From assembly GCA_039707465.1 (NCBI GenBank), contig CM077645.1:167911503-167975502 (forward strand): a stretch of 64,000 bases of DNA. The letters are read 5' to 3'. Shown in pieces: positions 11,263-40,867 of this stretch. The translations under genes and the position numbers were made by a program. Within the stretch, counting starts at the first letter, position 1. Every line of letters begins with the position of its first letter. A model generated the notes under the pieces. The model saw nothing but the letters and a program-made list of their open reading frames with translations. It was not told the origin of the DNA and did not search any database. This DNA is from Rhabdophis nuchalis (Eukaryota; Chordata; Lepidosauria; Squamata; Natricidae).

Positions 11263-12117
11263 AGAGAACATTACAAAATTGTAGGCAATCGTCAAGTGCT
11301 CCTAACATGGATTACTGAAACCTCTTTTCTGCGGAGGAGAGAATATCTTGCCAGACTTAACTTCAGTTGGATGTTATCTAAATCTGAGATCAAGAATTTT
11401 GGAGTCAAGGAAAATCCGTTATGTGTGGAATCTTGACTCTAGAAAAATTTTGCTCAGAGGATTGTATTTGTCACCAGAGCCTTAAATCTTCTGTCTTCCT
11501 GAATATGTGAAACTTGAATTGTCTGAGCATTTTCAGTGTAGAAAGGGAGCGATTTCCAGAGACTGTCATTTGTTTTCTGTCAAAGAGTTACCTTAGCAAA
11601 CTCTTTCTTTCTTAGGAACCAATAGCTGGCGGATTTATACCGAGAAGCAAAGAAGCTGTCTCCAGTATTAGCTATTAAAGTTTTTAATCTTTGAAAAGAC
11701 TTAAATTTGTGTGCAGCTGGGCACACTCTTAAGTGTGAATAGTTTTGATGTGTGTAAATGAGGGAAAAGTAGAAGTTTGGTGTTTTGTTTTTCTCACCTC
11801 AAGGATTCAGTGCCAACATTAAAACCACAATCTGATTTTAACCCTTAAAACACAGCATATTGCTGTGTCTGTGAACAAAAATCTTTGCTGAATACCTGTG
11901 TCCTGATATTTGATTTTTTTTTTTTCATGCTGGTCATGACCTGAAGGAAATCTAATAGCACATGTACTTCAAGTCAGGTATTTTAAAGTTGATCATGATC
12001 GGTTCTGAGGTGCAACTTTTTCTTCATATACTGTACATATCTTAGACCACTCGTGGGAGTGCAGTCTTTAATCATGCTATTTCAAACTGTTGTGATAACA
12101 TGTTCTTTCCTTCTCAG

Positions 12118-12123
12118 AATAAA
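12118..12123 (+). terminator. PPP4R1: Distal AATAAA polyadenylation signal of PPP4R1
   Basis: Canonical AATAAA in AT-rich sequence at the end of the repeat-free stretch, upstream of the first downstream SINE. Confidence 0.5.
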
Positions 12124-12505
12124 AAAATTATTAATAAGAATGAACTTTCCTTTTCTTAATCCCATGTAATCCCTTGAAACGATGAACTGTTTTTTATAAA
12201 AGCTTTTCCCTGTTCCAGTGTTCAAATGTGCCTAAAATACAGGTTTAAATTAGCATGATTATGTCAGTGTGTTTTGATTCCCATGTTTTCCTAAAAAATA
12301 GTTGGACATACTGATTCCATTGGAGAAAACATCTGTACAATTAGTATTTGTGTTTATATTTTCATAGTCTAAAATTGCTACGAAGGTATTTTAGGGACGA
12401 AACAATCCGACTTAGCCAGTTTGTATATAGGTCTTTTGAATCCTGATTATATGCAAGTGTGTGTTTTTAGGATTGCAGTAAATTTATGAATGCTAAAGTG
12501 CTTAA

Positions 12506-12702
12506 GAGCCCTGCTGGTGCAATGGTTAGAATGCAGTATTACAGCCTAACTGTGCCCACGGTCTGGTCTGGAGTTCAATCTGATGGAGTTCGTGGTTGAC
12601 TCAGCCTTCCATCCTTCCAAGGTCAGCAAAATGGTGCCCAGTGTGTCGTAAAGCAATAATATGAGGTGGTATATAAGTCTAAGTGCTATTGTTAGTGCTG
12701 TG
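12506..12702 (+). mobile_element. Squamate tRNA-derived SINE, diverged copy
   Basis: The sequence GGTGCAATGGTTAGAATGCA is followed by GACTCAGCCTTCCATCCTTC and GGTATATAAGTCTAAGTGCT, the same layout as the SINE at 8.0 kb. It is shorter and more degraded. Confidence 0.8.
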
Positions 12703-13033
12703 TGAATACCTCAGCATAGTTTATAATGCAGGTAAGACACTGGGATGGGAATTCATAAAAATACCTTCCTGTGAATCCTTTATAGGCTGACCTTCTAAGG
12801 CCTTGTTCATTTTGTTAACATTATTATATACATGCTTTTTCTGGTTAAGTCTAGGGCTTTGTTTAAGCATATGGATGTGCATGCGCACACAAACTGTTCA
12901 ATTAAAGATTTCAACCCAGATCAGTTACCCAGTCCTTTAACAGGACATCCAACTTGTTTGAAATACGTTAGGAATGGCCAATATTCACGGTAACTCCTCC
13001 TAAGAAAATTGTAGGCTAGTTGAATATATAGCT

Positions 13034-13412
13034 CAGTGATGGCTAACCTTTTTTGGCTCGTGTGCCAAAGGCAGGGGGAGTGCAGGGGGGTCGTGCGTGG
13101 GCGTGCCACACCCATAATGCTATGTGCATGACCCCCTGCTTTTGGTGTGCTTTTTTCGCCCTCCCCAGGCTCCAGAGGCTTTCTAGGAGCCTGGGGAGGG
13201 TGAAAACAGCCTCAACCCCCCCCCCCAGCTCCAGCGGCTTCAGGAGCTTCCCTGAAGCCTCCAGAGGGCGAAAAATGGACTCAAAAGAAAGCCTAAATCA
13301 ACTGGCCAGCGCACACATGCACGCTAGTGCTGACAGGGCAACGCCTCGCGTGCCCTAAGAAATGGTTCTGCGTGCCACCTGTGGCACCCGTGCCATAGGT
13401 TCGCCATCGCTG
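13034..13412 (+). mobile_element. Non-autonomous hAT element, family A
   Basis: The ends are CAGTGATGGCTAACC and GGTTCGCCATCGCTG, flanked by a perfect 8-bp duplication ATATAGCT (13026-13033 and 13413-13420). The interior is closely similar to the copy at 8814-9185, including the AGGCTTTCTAGGAGCCTGGG stretch, so the two are the same subfamily. Confidence 0.93.
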
Positions 13413-14401
13413 ATATAGCTTATTCTTGCATCAAATACAAATGCTGTGCTATAACATATCACAATTTTGTTAATAGGCATTTGTTCTCATTTCTGGGGAA
13501 ATATATGATCTTATCAACATAACATGTTAGATATAAACATTAGGGGTTTGCATGCCTGTTTTTAGTTAATGGTGCAATACTTTTCACTCAATATACTAGA
13601 TACAGTAAGGTAGGTCTTCATATCAATTCTGCAAGAAAGCTGAGCAATGACTAGGGGGAAATGGCTTTTGGGGACTTGTCACTTGCTGTTCTTGATAAAA
13701 TCATATCTCCAAAATGCTTTGAAGGGGCATTCACTGGGAAAGCCACATTCTCACAGTGGATGCTGAGGTGAGTCGGGGAGGCGAACTGGCTACTTCCCCT
13801 ACTGTGATCTCTTCTTTAGCTTAATTCCATTGATGGGAGAGGCAGTAACATAGGACAGAGATATAAATAGTTGGTATTATGCTATCTGCAAAGTTTGTTT
13901 GGCTTTTCACACATGTGCGCTGAACTGAAGAGAACACACTCAAATTGCAAACTGACCATTCACTGCGGTTTAGTTTAATTACAGCTTGGCAAAGCAGTTG
14001 GGGTATTTCTAAGGTGCTAGCGTGAATGAGGACCATACTTCAATGGCTGGCCTCAGCTGTCTATAGCGGGGATGCATAGGCCATGCTTCCCCTGGGACCA
14101 CCAGTGAAGTAAAGGGCATGTGCAGAGACTGCTATTAAAACTGCTGCTCAATATTGGCAAGGAGCCTGCCACTTATTTCAGAGAGGGCTTTATGAAAAAG
14201 CTCTGTTGGAATACTTTGTACAGCCCTTTTCCTAACATTTGCTGTTTTCTGAAGCGAAATCAAAATGGACAGAAAAAAGTTTCTGCTTAGGCATGATCAA
14301 TCCATATTTCATCAGCTTATTAACAGAGGGCTTTTCCCCCTACATCAAAGTGGCAGTTAAACTGTTGAGTTCCTAGCTATAACATCTTTTATGCAGGATC
14401 T

Positions 14402-14697
14402 AATCTGGGTCGGTCACCATGATCGGGGTTTTTGTCTTCTGAGCTCTCTTCAGGGAACTTCCTCTAGCAGAGTGTGTGCTTTGGACTGTTCTTTGTGTGA
14501 GGTTTATATGGTGCCTGTTGTGACTTTTTTAGATGTTGATCCAATCCAATTAACATCTTAAAAAGCCACATATAACAGGCACCATATAAATATCACACAC
14601 ACAACAGCCCAAAGCACACACACTGCTAGAGGAAGTTCCCTGAAGATAGGCTCCAGCCCGAGTCCAAAAGCTTGGAAGACAAAACCAACTCAGATTG
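14402..14697. repeat. Large imperfect inverted repeat (hairpin)
   Basis: The left arm is about 14402-14536 and the right arm about 14551-14697, around a 14-base spacer. Matching landmarks are CAGGGAACTTCCTCTAGCAG in the left arm against CTGCTAGAGGAAGTTCCCTG in the right, and TATATGGTGCCTGTT against AACAGGCACCATATA. The left arm carries one 16-base insertion. No terminal duplication was found. The family is unknown. Confidence 0.85.
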
Positions 14698-16385
14698 TTT
14701 CCTGCAACATCCTGCGATGTGTTTATTTGTAACATTTTTTATATCCAAACTGAAAATTGTAAATTACATAAAAGGAAACCTGCTTTAGAAAAATAATAAT
14801 TTCTGCAGAGGAATTATTTTGCTAAAATGTTTTAAGGATGTAGATGAAATAATTTAGTAGAAAGTATTTGTTTACACTTTCAGGGCACTTTTGAAAGTAA
14901 ACAAGGATTTCTGAATATTAGGTACTTATGAGTCAAATGTTATAATAAAGGCAATAAACAATATTAATTTGATTATATTCTCTCAATAATAGTGAAAAAA
15001 TGAGGTTCAGTAGGACTAAGGTGATTTTGACTGGCAATTTTAATCAATGCATCCAAACCAAGCATTTTAACCAGTCTTCTAGTTTTGGAACTGTTCTTTC
15101 TCCCTGCTGTGGCTCCTTGTTTTTGGAAGAGTTAGCAGAACACAAGTTTCATATAGGTCCTTAGGAGCTGGCCTTATGACCATATTTAACCCAAAAGAAA
15201 ATGTAAGCAAAAGTTGTTTGCAAGTTTCATAGCTTCTTCTCAAATTGGAACAGAAGGCCCATCAGCAAGAGTGGATATGTGGCAGTTGTAAGCAACCTTA
15301 ATTTACAACAATATATGGCATTCTAATTAGATCTGCATTAAATAGTCATATAACATATTTAACGTTTGCTTCCAGTTTTCTGTTTTTGAACCAACTGAAG
15401 AGAACTCATACTCTGGCTTTCTTAATGGAACTTGAACAATACTTATGTATGTTAGTATTTTTCTTGTGCAGCATTATATATGAAACATTTCATTTCTTTT
15501 CTTCAGTCAGTGGGAAAAGATACTTAAGAATCAGATAAGCAAATGACTTTTTTAAAAAACAGTAAACATTTGCTTACTTAATACCTGCTTAAAACAGAGT
15601 TGGAACACTGAATACACTGAAGAATGACATGGGGGAAATAATTATTTTCCATGCTATAATAGGTCCCTAATGAAAACATGGGGCTACCTTCAGAAACCTG
15701 GAACAAACAGTGAGATTGTGCTCTCTTCCAGCTCATTCTGCTATGATGAAAGAAGTACTTGGAAATTGGAAATGGGGAAAACAGATTCTGCTGTCAGACA
15801 ACAGAAACCAGTGTAGGAAGCAAGCAGCAAGGCACTTGACTTTGTAGCATAGATAGGTAAACTATGTATCTACTAATCTTCAGAAAATTCATAAAGAAGT
15901 GGGGATGAATACAAATTTAGGTCTCATTGTTTAGCTGCTTTCTCTTCATTAGGGTGGATAAAGACATTTGGAATTCACAACAGTTTGAGCTTACAATGAA
16001 TTAAGTTCAAATCAGGTTATTGTGAACATTCCAGAAAAGCTTCGCACTCAAAACTCAGTTTGCCAACAATTTGTATCCTAAGAGGATTTTTTTTCAACTG
16101 CTTTCCCTCATTAGTTAACCATTTTCTGCCATAGAGAGGGATTCTGATTCTTGATTAGACTGAAGAATCATACAGTACAATCCAGAAATGTGAGTCAGAA
16201 AGAACCACAATTAGTAATCTGCTGTTCTTTTAGTTTTTCTGTAGAATTGCATTTATTTAATACAAACATTTTTCATAGGTTCAGTTGGTTATTACCACAT
16301 CAGGGCTTTGAATGTGGATCAGAGAATTTATTTGTGAATGTTAACATTTTTAATTCAATAAAGCCATTAGCACGTGGCTGTTAAA

Positions 16386-16391
16386 TTTATT
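16386..16391 (-). terminator. RALBP1: Candidate RALBP1 polyadenylation signal
   Basis: TTTATT on the + strand is AATAAA on the gene strand. It lies at the far end of the repeat-free stretch. Confidence 0.45.
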
Positions 16392-18435
16392 TTCTTGATT
16401 AACGTGTTCTTGACAAACAAAAATTAGCCAATATCAAAATATTTGATGAACATTGATTATAAAAGTTTGACAATTTAATAGAAATTAGTATGAATTCAAA
16501 CAAAAAGGTTTAAATACTGTCAGAAATATAAAATGTATGTAACAGGCCAAAAAAAATCTACCTACAACTGTCATTTAACCAACCTCCATAAATTTTCTTT
16601 AAGGTTTTTTAAAAAGTCGTTCTTTAGAATGCACCTCTCAGTGTCATTTTTGTACAAACATTAAATCATGGCCAATGATTCACAACAGTGCAATAGGCAA
16701 AAAAAAAAAACAACCCAAACACCCCACCCACCACATAAAAAATAAATATTACAGACAGAAACTAAATAAGCTACAAGCACCCTATAATGTTCAATTAACA
16801 TTAACCACTTCAAATCAAATTGGGATTTTAATGATGTGGCTCTGAAAAGCCACAATTTATTGTAAGAATTCACTGCTGGCAATGGTAACTAATTAAGCAT
16901 AAGGCAGCTGAACATTTCTATCACAAATTTATGGATATATATTACCAACTTTTTTATTTATTGGAATCACCCTCTTTTAAGCACATAAAGGATCACAAAT
17001 ACACTCCCCTATTGCCTTTTAGAAAATGCCAGGAAGGGCTTGAGGATGGACCTTCTTCCCTCCATTGCATTGTGCTTGAGAGGACTACCAAAGCACTTAC
17101 AACACACTTTCAAATGTGTACCAAACACTGGTACAAGTTCTAGAACAATTATGAAGCCCTTTCTGAATATAATACTTCTTTCAAAGCCACTAAAATGGGC
17201 GATATTGTTTATCATTCACCCCAGTTCCAAGTTCCTGTTGGATACAGTGTTGCACTGTACTTCAAAGTGCTCTCAATCCATCAAAGAAAGAGTGCAACAA
17301 AAATCACCTCCAACTCCTTTTCCTAAATCATGGGGCCTTGATAATCAACAACATTCACTAATTCCTTTAAATTATTAAAAGAAAAGTCAGCATTCTGAGA
17401 TTTGCTATAAAACCTACAAAATGCTTCTATTCTCTAATTAATTGGCAACCCTAGGAATCAGTTCCACATATAACTGCATTGGCAGGGTTCAATAATTCAT
17501 AGTGGATTTATGGATATGTGCTTATCAATCTTTTCAATTTAATTTCACATATACTTTCATAAAGCTTTTAAAAAGTCAGATGAAAACATTACATTATACT
17601 AAAGTTTTGAAGATCTTCCACCGTTTCGGGCACATCTATTTTGTAAAGCTCCTTTGTTACTGAAAGGCACAAGTAAGAGTGAATAAAAACAATTATGAGG
17701 AACGAGAGCAAAAAAATTACAAAGCAAATAAATGAATGGGATATGGATTGGATCTCCCCATTCTTAACCAATAGCCATTTTTCCTACAATTACTTTACCC
17801 CCACAGAAAAGCATGGCCCATTGTGGAACATACTTGCAAACATCTATTTTGCTGTGCCAAGTGTGGCTTCTCTATAAACACTTGAGACAACTGCACTGAT
17901 TAGCGATGTCTCGGCCTTGCAAATAACGTCATAAAAGCCATCTCGATGCTAGGAGGAAATTCCTTTTCAAGACCAGAATGGAAATGCTTACCAAACTTCC
18001 TTTTAAATTAGACTACCCGCAAATGGCATAGAGAGGGTTTGTGCAGTGTTCTCCCTTCCTCTGCTAACCTATGGGTTTCGATGCTTGTCAGAGAGAAACA
18101 TGGTCATCTGCTTGTGTGGCCAGAAAGATAACCAAATGGAGAGATTTGGGGGAAGGGGATATGCAACCTTCTCTACCTGAAATTTCTGGTAGCCAAGAAT
18201 TAGCAGACATATTGCTATATGCCCAGGAGACTATGTACTTTTTCCTACATCTGTGCAATGAAATATCTTGTATGAAGTAGCCCTTGGACAGATAATGCAT
18301 GAGAGAATTTGAAAGTCTGCTTCAGAGTGAATATGTAATCGTTCTAAAATGTACCATCATCCCCTCAATTCCAAAGATCAGCCAAACCTATTGTCTCACA
18401 AGGCTAAGTAACTAGAGAGCCACCGCCTCCTGCCA

Positions 18436-18464
18436 TCTCTCTCCCTCTCCCTCTCTCTCTCTCT
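18436..18464. repeat. (CT)n microsatellite
   Basis: A run of CTCTCC/CTCTCT units lying in the probable RALBP1 3'UTR; on the transcript it reads as GA repeats. Confidence 0.85.
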
Positions 18465-18641
18465 GCTTTATCTTTCCAAGTAACCTGAGCCTGATAGGCA
18501 GAAGCCACACATAGGACGGGGACAAAATATCCCCAGAATGTAAAAGAGAAAATATTTACAGAATATACAGGCCATAGATTTACAGTAAGTTGCACAGTCC
18601 TGGTTTTGCACAGGCAAGAATCCAAATGCTCAAAAATCCAA

Positions 18642-36604
<17,963 letters not shown>

Positions 36605-37175
36605 TCTTACTCACTGGCACCACAGCAGAATAGTATCCTGTTACCTGTCCATTACTCCTGCAACAAAAAAACAAGCTGAAACCCTCCAAATATTCTCAGG
36701 GACAAAAAGTTATTTTCACGACACATTTATAATGTGGGCTATAAGATGCCCATCCCTTTGTTACAAATGAGCAGGAATTCCACTATATTTTTCCCTATTA
36801 TTTTTTTATTAAATATATCGGGAAGACTTATCCGGGGAAAACAACTTATAGCCATCACCTCATAACTTTAATTACCTCCTGGCAAATTCTCAGGATTAAT
36901 TAATCCATGGAAATTCTCAGTTTACGTAATACACTAAACCTAATCAACAGCTTTAATCAAAAGAAAAGTATAATGGCATTCTTGATGAAACTGGCAGGAT
37001 AAATATGTTAACCTTGTTTGTACTGTACTTACCATTATCCAAATATACCCTTCCACTTCCTGAGCATTTTATTCTTTTCCAGGCAATCCCCTTGTATTAA
37101 TTTTGAAATTAAAGACTTCTTAACACAGAGCTATTCTTTAGGCTAATAACAAGATATAGCATTAGGGAGGGAGGA

Positions 37176-37905
37176 ATTTAGTTTAGTTTACTTTATTGTC
37201 ATTGCACCTCATGCAACGAAATTAAATGCCATCTTCAGTGTACATCATACATAAGAAAACTATAAAAATAAAACACAAACACACATCCTTCACATTCTGT
37301 ACAATTGAATAGAAAACCGCTGATACTGCATTAATATTACAATGTACAGTAGAATTCAATATAGTTACTACTCTGGGATAGAAGCTGTTTTTCAGCCTAT
37401 TTGTCCTTGTTTTTATTATCCTGTACTCTCTGCCAGATGGTAATAATTCAAAAAAAGGGTGCCCAAGATGGATCTTTAAGAATGTTTTGAACTTTCTTAA
37501 GGCAGTGAAAGCTATAAAACTCTTCCAAGGAAGGGAGAGAGCAACCAATGATCCTCTGGGCAATGATGTTAACCCTCTGGAGTGTTGTCCTATCTGCCAC
37601 TGTGCAATTAGCAAACCATACACAGGTGTAGTACATTAAAATACTCTATAGTGCAGCATAGAAGGTCACCAGCAATTTTTCATTCAGTTGTTGTTTCCTG
37701 AGAAGTTTCAGTAGTATAATCTCTGCTGGGCCCTTTTGACCAGTGCTGCAATATGAGTGCCCCAGGTCAGGTCCTCTTTTATGATAACACCCCAAAACTT
37801 AAAACTGGCCATTTGCTCCACTTGGTCTCCATTGATAACCAAGAGTTGTCTGATGGTATTCCTTCTGTAGTACTATTCTGTAGAATTGTAATTCTACAAT
37901 TCCTG
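37176..37905 (-). mobile_element. Rex1-clade LINE, 5'-truncated
   Basis: The minus-strand frame encodes CTVADRTTLQRVNIIAQRII then GCSLPSLEEFYSFHCLKKVQ, and LPSGREYRIIKTRTNRL follows in another frame. These are hallmarks of the Rex1/Babar reverse transcriptase C-terminus. The 3' end is at the low coordinate, reading CAATGACAATAAAGTAAAC on the minus strand. Frameshifts and stops make it inactive. Confidence 0.85.
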
Positions 37906-38399
37906 CATATATACATAATAGATAGGCAATTAATAGGCACAAGTTTCCAAACATAAACATTCTTCCCTCAACCCTTCAAACTATCATCAGCTAGTGCTCC
38001 AGATTGTCAAAACAATAAGCCAGATCCATGTTGGGTCTCCTGAATGCCAGAACCGAGATCCAGCAAATGAAGGAAAAAGCAAGCAAGGAGATTTTCTTGG
38101 CAGTTCTTCCTTCCTTATATTGCCTTGATGCACTAGAAACATTTCCCAATCCTCTGTAACAGTTTGTCAGAAGGAATGGGCAGCTGCAAGAGACAACATG
38201 AAGACCTGCCTACCTTATCACTACTCTGATTTAAGCTACTGGTAAAATCCCAGGAACAAATGCTAATATGAAGAATAACATTTCAACACCATGTCTCTCC
38301 TTTCTCTTCTGAGATTCGTTGGAAAGATAAGGAGCAGAGGTAGGTAAAGCAGATGCATAACGTGCACCTGAGAAAACATATTCTCAATTTACATGTCAT

Positions 38400-38715
38400 T
38401 TATTTTTATTCCTCCTTTATTATTTTTATGAATAACTCAAGGAGGCAAACATACCTAATGTTCCTTCTTCCTCCTATTTTCCTCATAAGAAACTTGCGAG
38501 GTGGGTTGGGCTGAGTGTATGTGACTGGCCCACGGTCACCCAGCTGGCTTTCGCCACTAGACCAGGGCTGTCAAACTCCTGGCCCATGAGTCAGATGCAT
38601 CATGTGCTGCCTACGACTGATTTAGTGAAGGGGAAAAAAATCCTGATACATTACATGACATCGCCTTGATGACGTGAGTTTGACACCCCTGCACTAGACC
38701 AAACTGGCTCTACTA
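38400..38715. repeat. Old SINE-like block split by a hAT element
   Basis: GCGAGGTGGGTTGGGCTGAG, then GTGACTGGCCCACGGTCACC, CAGCTGGCTT and CGCCACTAGAC resemble the conserved 3' part of old vertebrate SINE-like repeats (MIR-like). The family C hAT at 38563-38691 interrupts it. The exact family is uncertain. Confidence 0.5.
38563..38691. mobile_element. hAT MITE, family C
   Basis: The ends are CAGGGCTGTCAAACTCC and GAGTTTGACACCCCTG, with a perfect 8-bp duplication CACTAGAC at 38555-38562 and 38692-38699. Confidence 0.93.
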
Positions 38716-38767
38716 TATATGTCAATACTCCACTGGTACTTTAAAATATATTTTGAATGTAGATTAT

Positions 38768-39252
38768 TGGGGGCTGCACCTTTAACAAATCTGCGAAGCA
38801 AAATGTCAATTTGCGAAGCTTTCCTGACCTGCTCCTGAGTTGCCATAGGCAGGGGGATGGGAAATCACGCCTCACAACTGCGATTTCCCATCTCCCTGCC
38901 TGTGGCAACTCGGGAACAGGTCAGGAAAGCTTTGCTGACATTGAGGAATTCACACCTGAATCAAAACAAAACAAATCCTATTTGGCTAAAGTCAAGGCCA
39001 TCTCCATGGAGACCGCAATGGCCAGAGGGAGTGACCTCTACAACCTGTGAAATTGCTTCATTGGAGAATGTGACTGGTGACACACCTTGGGGGGAGGGGA
39101 AAACAGGGTCAGGGGCAAGGTGTGAACTGGGTGAAGTCAGAGCTGGCTTCACTGAGGTCGTGTTGACATGGTGCTCCTAATAAACAACTGGATTTTCCTT
39201 GCAAAATGGCTTGAGGCTCCTGATTTTATTAGGGCATTGGTCGGAACCCTCA
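38768..39252 (+). repeat. Possible solo LTR with an internal 54-bp inverted repeat
   Basis: The block begins TGGGGGCTGC and ends GGAACCCTCA, with AATAAA at 39179-39184 about 70 bases before the end. That layout suits an LTR, but no target duplication was found. Within it, 38813-38866 and 38882-38935 form a hairpin with 49 of 54 matches and a 15-base loop. There are no viral or retrotransposon coding sequences around it. Confidence 0.42.
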
Positions 39253-40431
39253 CATCAAATGCTTATATCAGATAAATGGCTCCCACACAATGGCATGATA
39301 GCAAATTAACAATGGTGCACAACAGGCTGCCAAAATCTTGACGACTTTTATCTTCCTTGTTTCCGCATTTTGAAGGTGGGATTTATACATATAAAATAAA
39401 AAATGGAAATTCAGAATAACTACTGTAACTGGCAGAAGACACAACAACACATGTCTATTTAGAAACATCTTTCAGTGTCTGCTAAAGCCAAAAATAATCT
39501 CAATAGATATTCAAGATTTTTTTTCACCATCTTTTCCAAGGGAGTTCCAAGACTGTCCTAGGCTCTAATACATCCTTTCTGTTCATGTTAATTTTAAGGT
39601 GGGATGGAGATTCATGAAGCAATACTGTATATTACACAATTATAATGTAGACCTTTAATTTTCCATTCATTTACTTCAATTGCAGAATATAGGTTTATTT
39701 TAAGGCAAGCAACCACTTAGGTAGGAAACTTGTTTTGATTACAATTAATATACATCCATACAAGCCAGTCTGAAAATAAAGCACATTTTTCAACTGAAAG
39801 AATAAAACGTCCCAAGTGTACACTACGTGCTGGTAGAACAAGTTTTCATTTCAAAAAAACCAGTATCATGGGATAAAGATGATCAGGCAATTCACTGTTC
39901 CCACATGAATCACAATCACACTACAATTACTATTAGTGAAAGGATTTGTAATGATGCAAGTTTCACAGGCAAAGCAAATACTAAACCGCACATGATGCAA
40001 GAGGTTTCTCTGTACTCCCCTTACCGTCAGGGCTAGTGATAGCTTGTTAGAGAAATTCTAAGAAGTGTGTGAAGTAAATGTATTAATCGTTCTCTCCATT
40101 GGCAATACTACTCTAAAGATCTGTGGGGCTATTTTGAAATGAAAAAAAGGAAAATAGGAGTGCAAATCAAAATTCTTCTATATTTTATGCAGTCTGAAAG
40201 GTGTTTGCATTTCCAATCTGGTCAGGTTGAATAGGCTGCTAGTCCCTCTATGACTTCTAAGGCAGATACACTGCCACAATATGTTTTTATCATTACTAAA
40301 CCTCAGCTGGATAATCCAAGAATCTGGAGATTTTCTACACCTTTCCTATTTTCACTTTAAGATCTGGATAATAATATGTTCCCCCAGTATTTTAACATAT
40401 GGAGAAGATTCTCAGGCTGGGGTAAAAAATA

Positions 40432-40845
40432 CAGCAGAACCTCAGGTCACAAACGCTTCTGACCATGCCAAATTGGGTGCTGACCAAACATTTCACAAAT
40501 TTTTTGTATTTCGGGTAGCGATCAGAGCTGCAGTGATTTTCTCTGCCATGGCAATTTCCCTTATGCGCCATTGTTTTTTGTATGCGCATGCGCAGTCTTG
40601 CTTCCGGTCTCGATCAAATTGGGTTGTGACCGAAGTCCTGGAGCAGATTACGTTCTTGACAGTTTCTAATGTACAGTTTCCACTGTAAGTAGTAGTAGTG
40701 TTTTTTTTATTTCTGCAACTGCCCACTCAGGGACAAGGACCAAGGGCTTGTTTCTATTTTAATATTTTAATGTTTAAGTTTTATAATTTTACACTGGAAA
40801 ATTTTCCTGGAACAGATTACAGTTGTGATTACAGAGGTTCCACTG
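40432..40845 (+). mobile_element. Mariner-type element M2, second copy (composite)
   Basis: The left end CAGCAGAACCTCAGGTCAC is flanked by TA (40430-40431). One right end, GTTTCCACTG, lies at 40685; a second, CAGAGGTTCCACTG, lies at 40845 and is also followed by TA. Between them is the same tail-like block that follows the M2 copy at 28.2 kb. Confidence 0.7.
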
Positions 40846-40867
40846 TACTAAAATCAACTCCAGCTGA

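Larger units (their letters stand above)
11228..12140 (+). other. PPP4R1: PPP4R1 3'UTR (probable extent)
   Basis: Repeat-free sequence follows the stop codon. Two canonical polyadenylation signals are present, one at 11257-11262, only 30 bases after the stop, and one at 12118-12123. The true 3' end cannot be chosen from sequence alone; the second gives an approximately 0.9 kb UTR. Confidence 0.6.
12124..16385. other. Gap between the convergent PPP4R1 and RALBP1 genes
   Basis: This 4.2 kb holds a SINE (12.5 kb), a hAT element (13.03-13.41 kb) and a large inverted repeat (14.40-14.70 kb). The rest, mainly 14.7-16.3 kb, is AT-rich with nothing recognised. Confidence 0.6.
16386..18641 (-). other. 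RALBP1: RALBP1 3'UTR (probable)
   Basis: Sequence downstream of the RALBP1 stop is free of recognisable interspersed repeats for 2.2 kb. It reaches a minus-strand AATAAA (16386-16391), consistent with an approximately 2 kb vertebrate 3'UTR. A CT-rich microsatellite (18436-18464) lies inside it. The 3' end is inferred from the signal only. Confidence 0.55.

Noticed and set aside
37879..37898. Short palindrome TGTAGAATT-GTAATTCTACA
   Set aside because: It is only about 9 bp per arm in AT-rich DNA at the edge of a Rex1 fragment; chance is a sufficient explanation.
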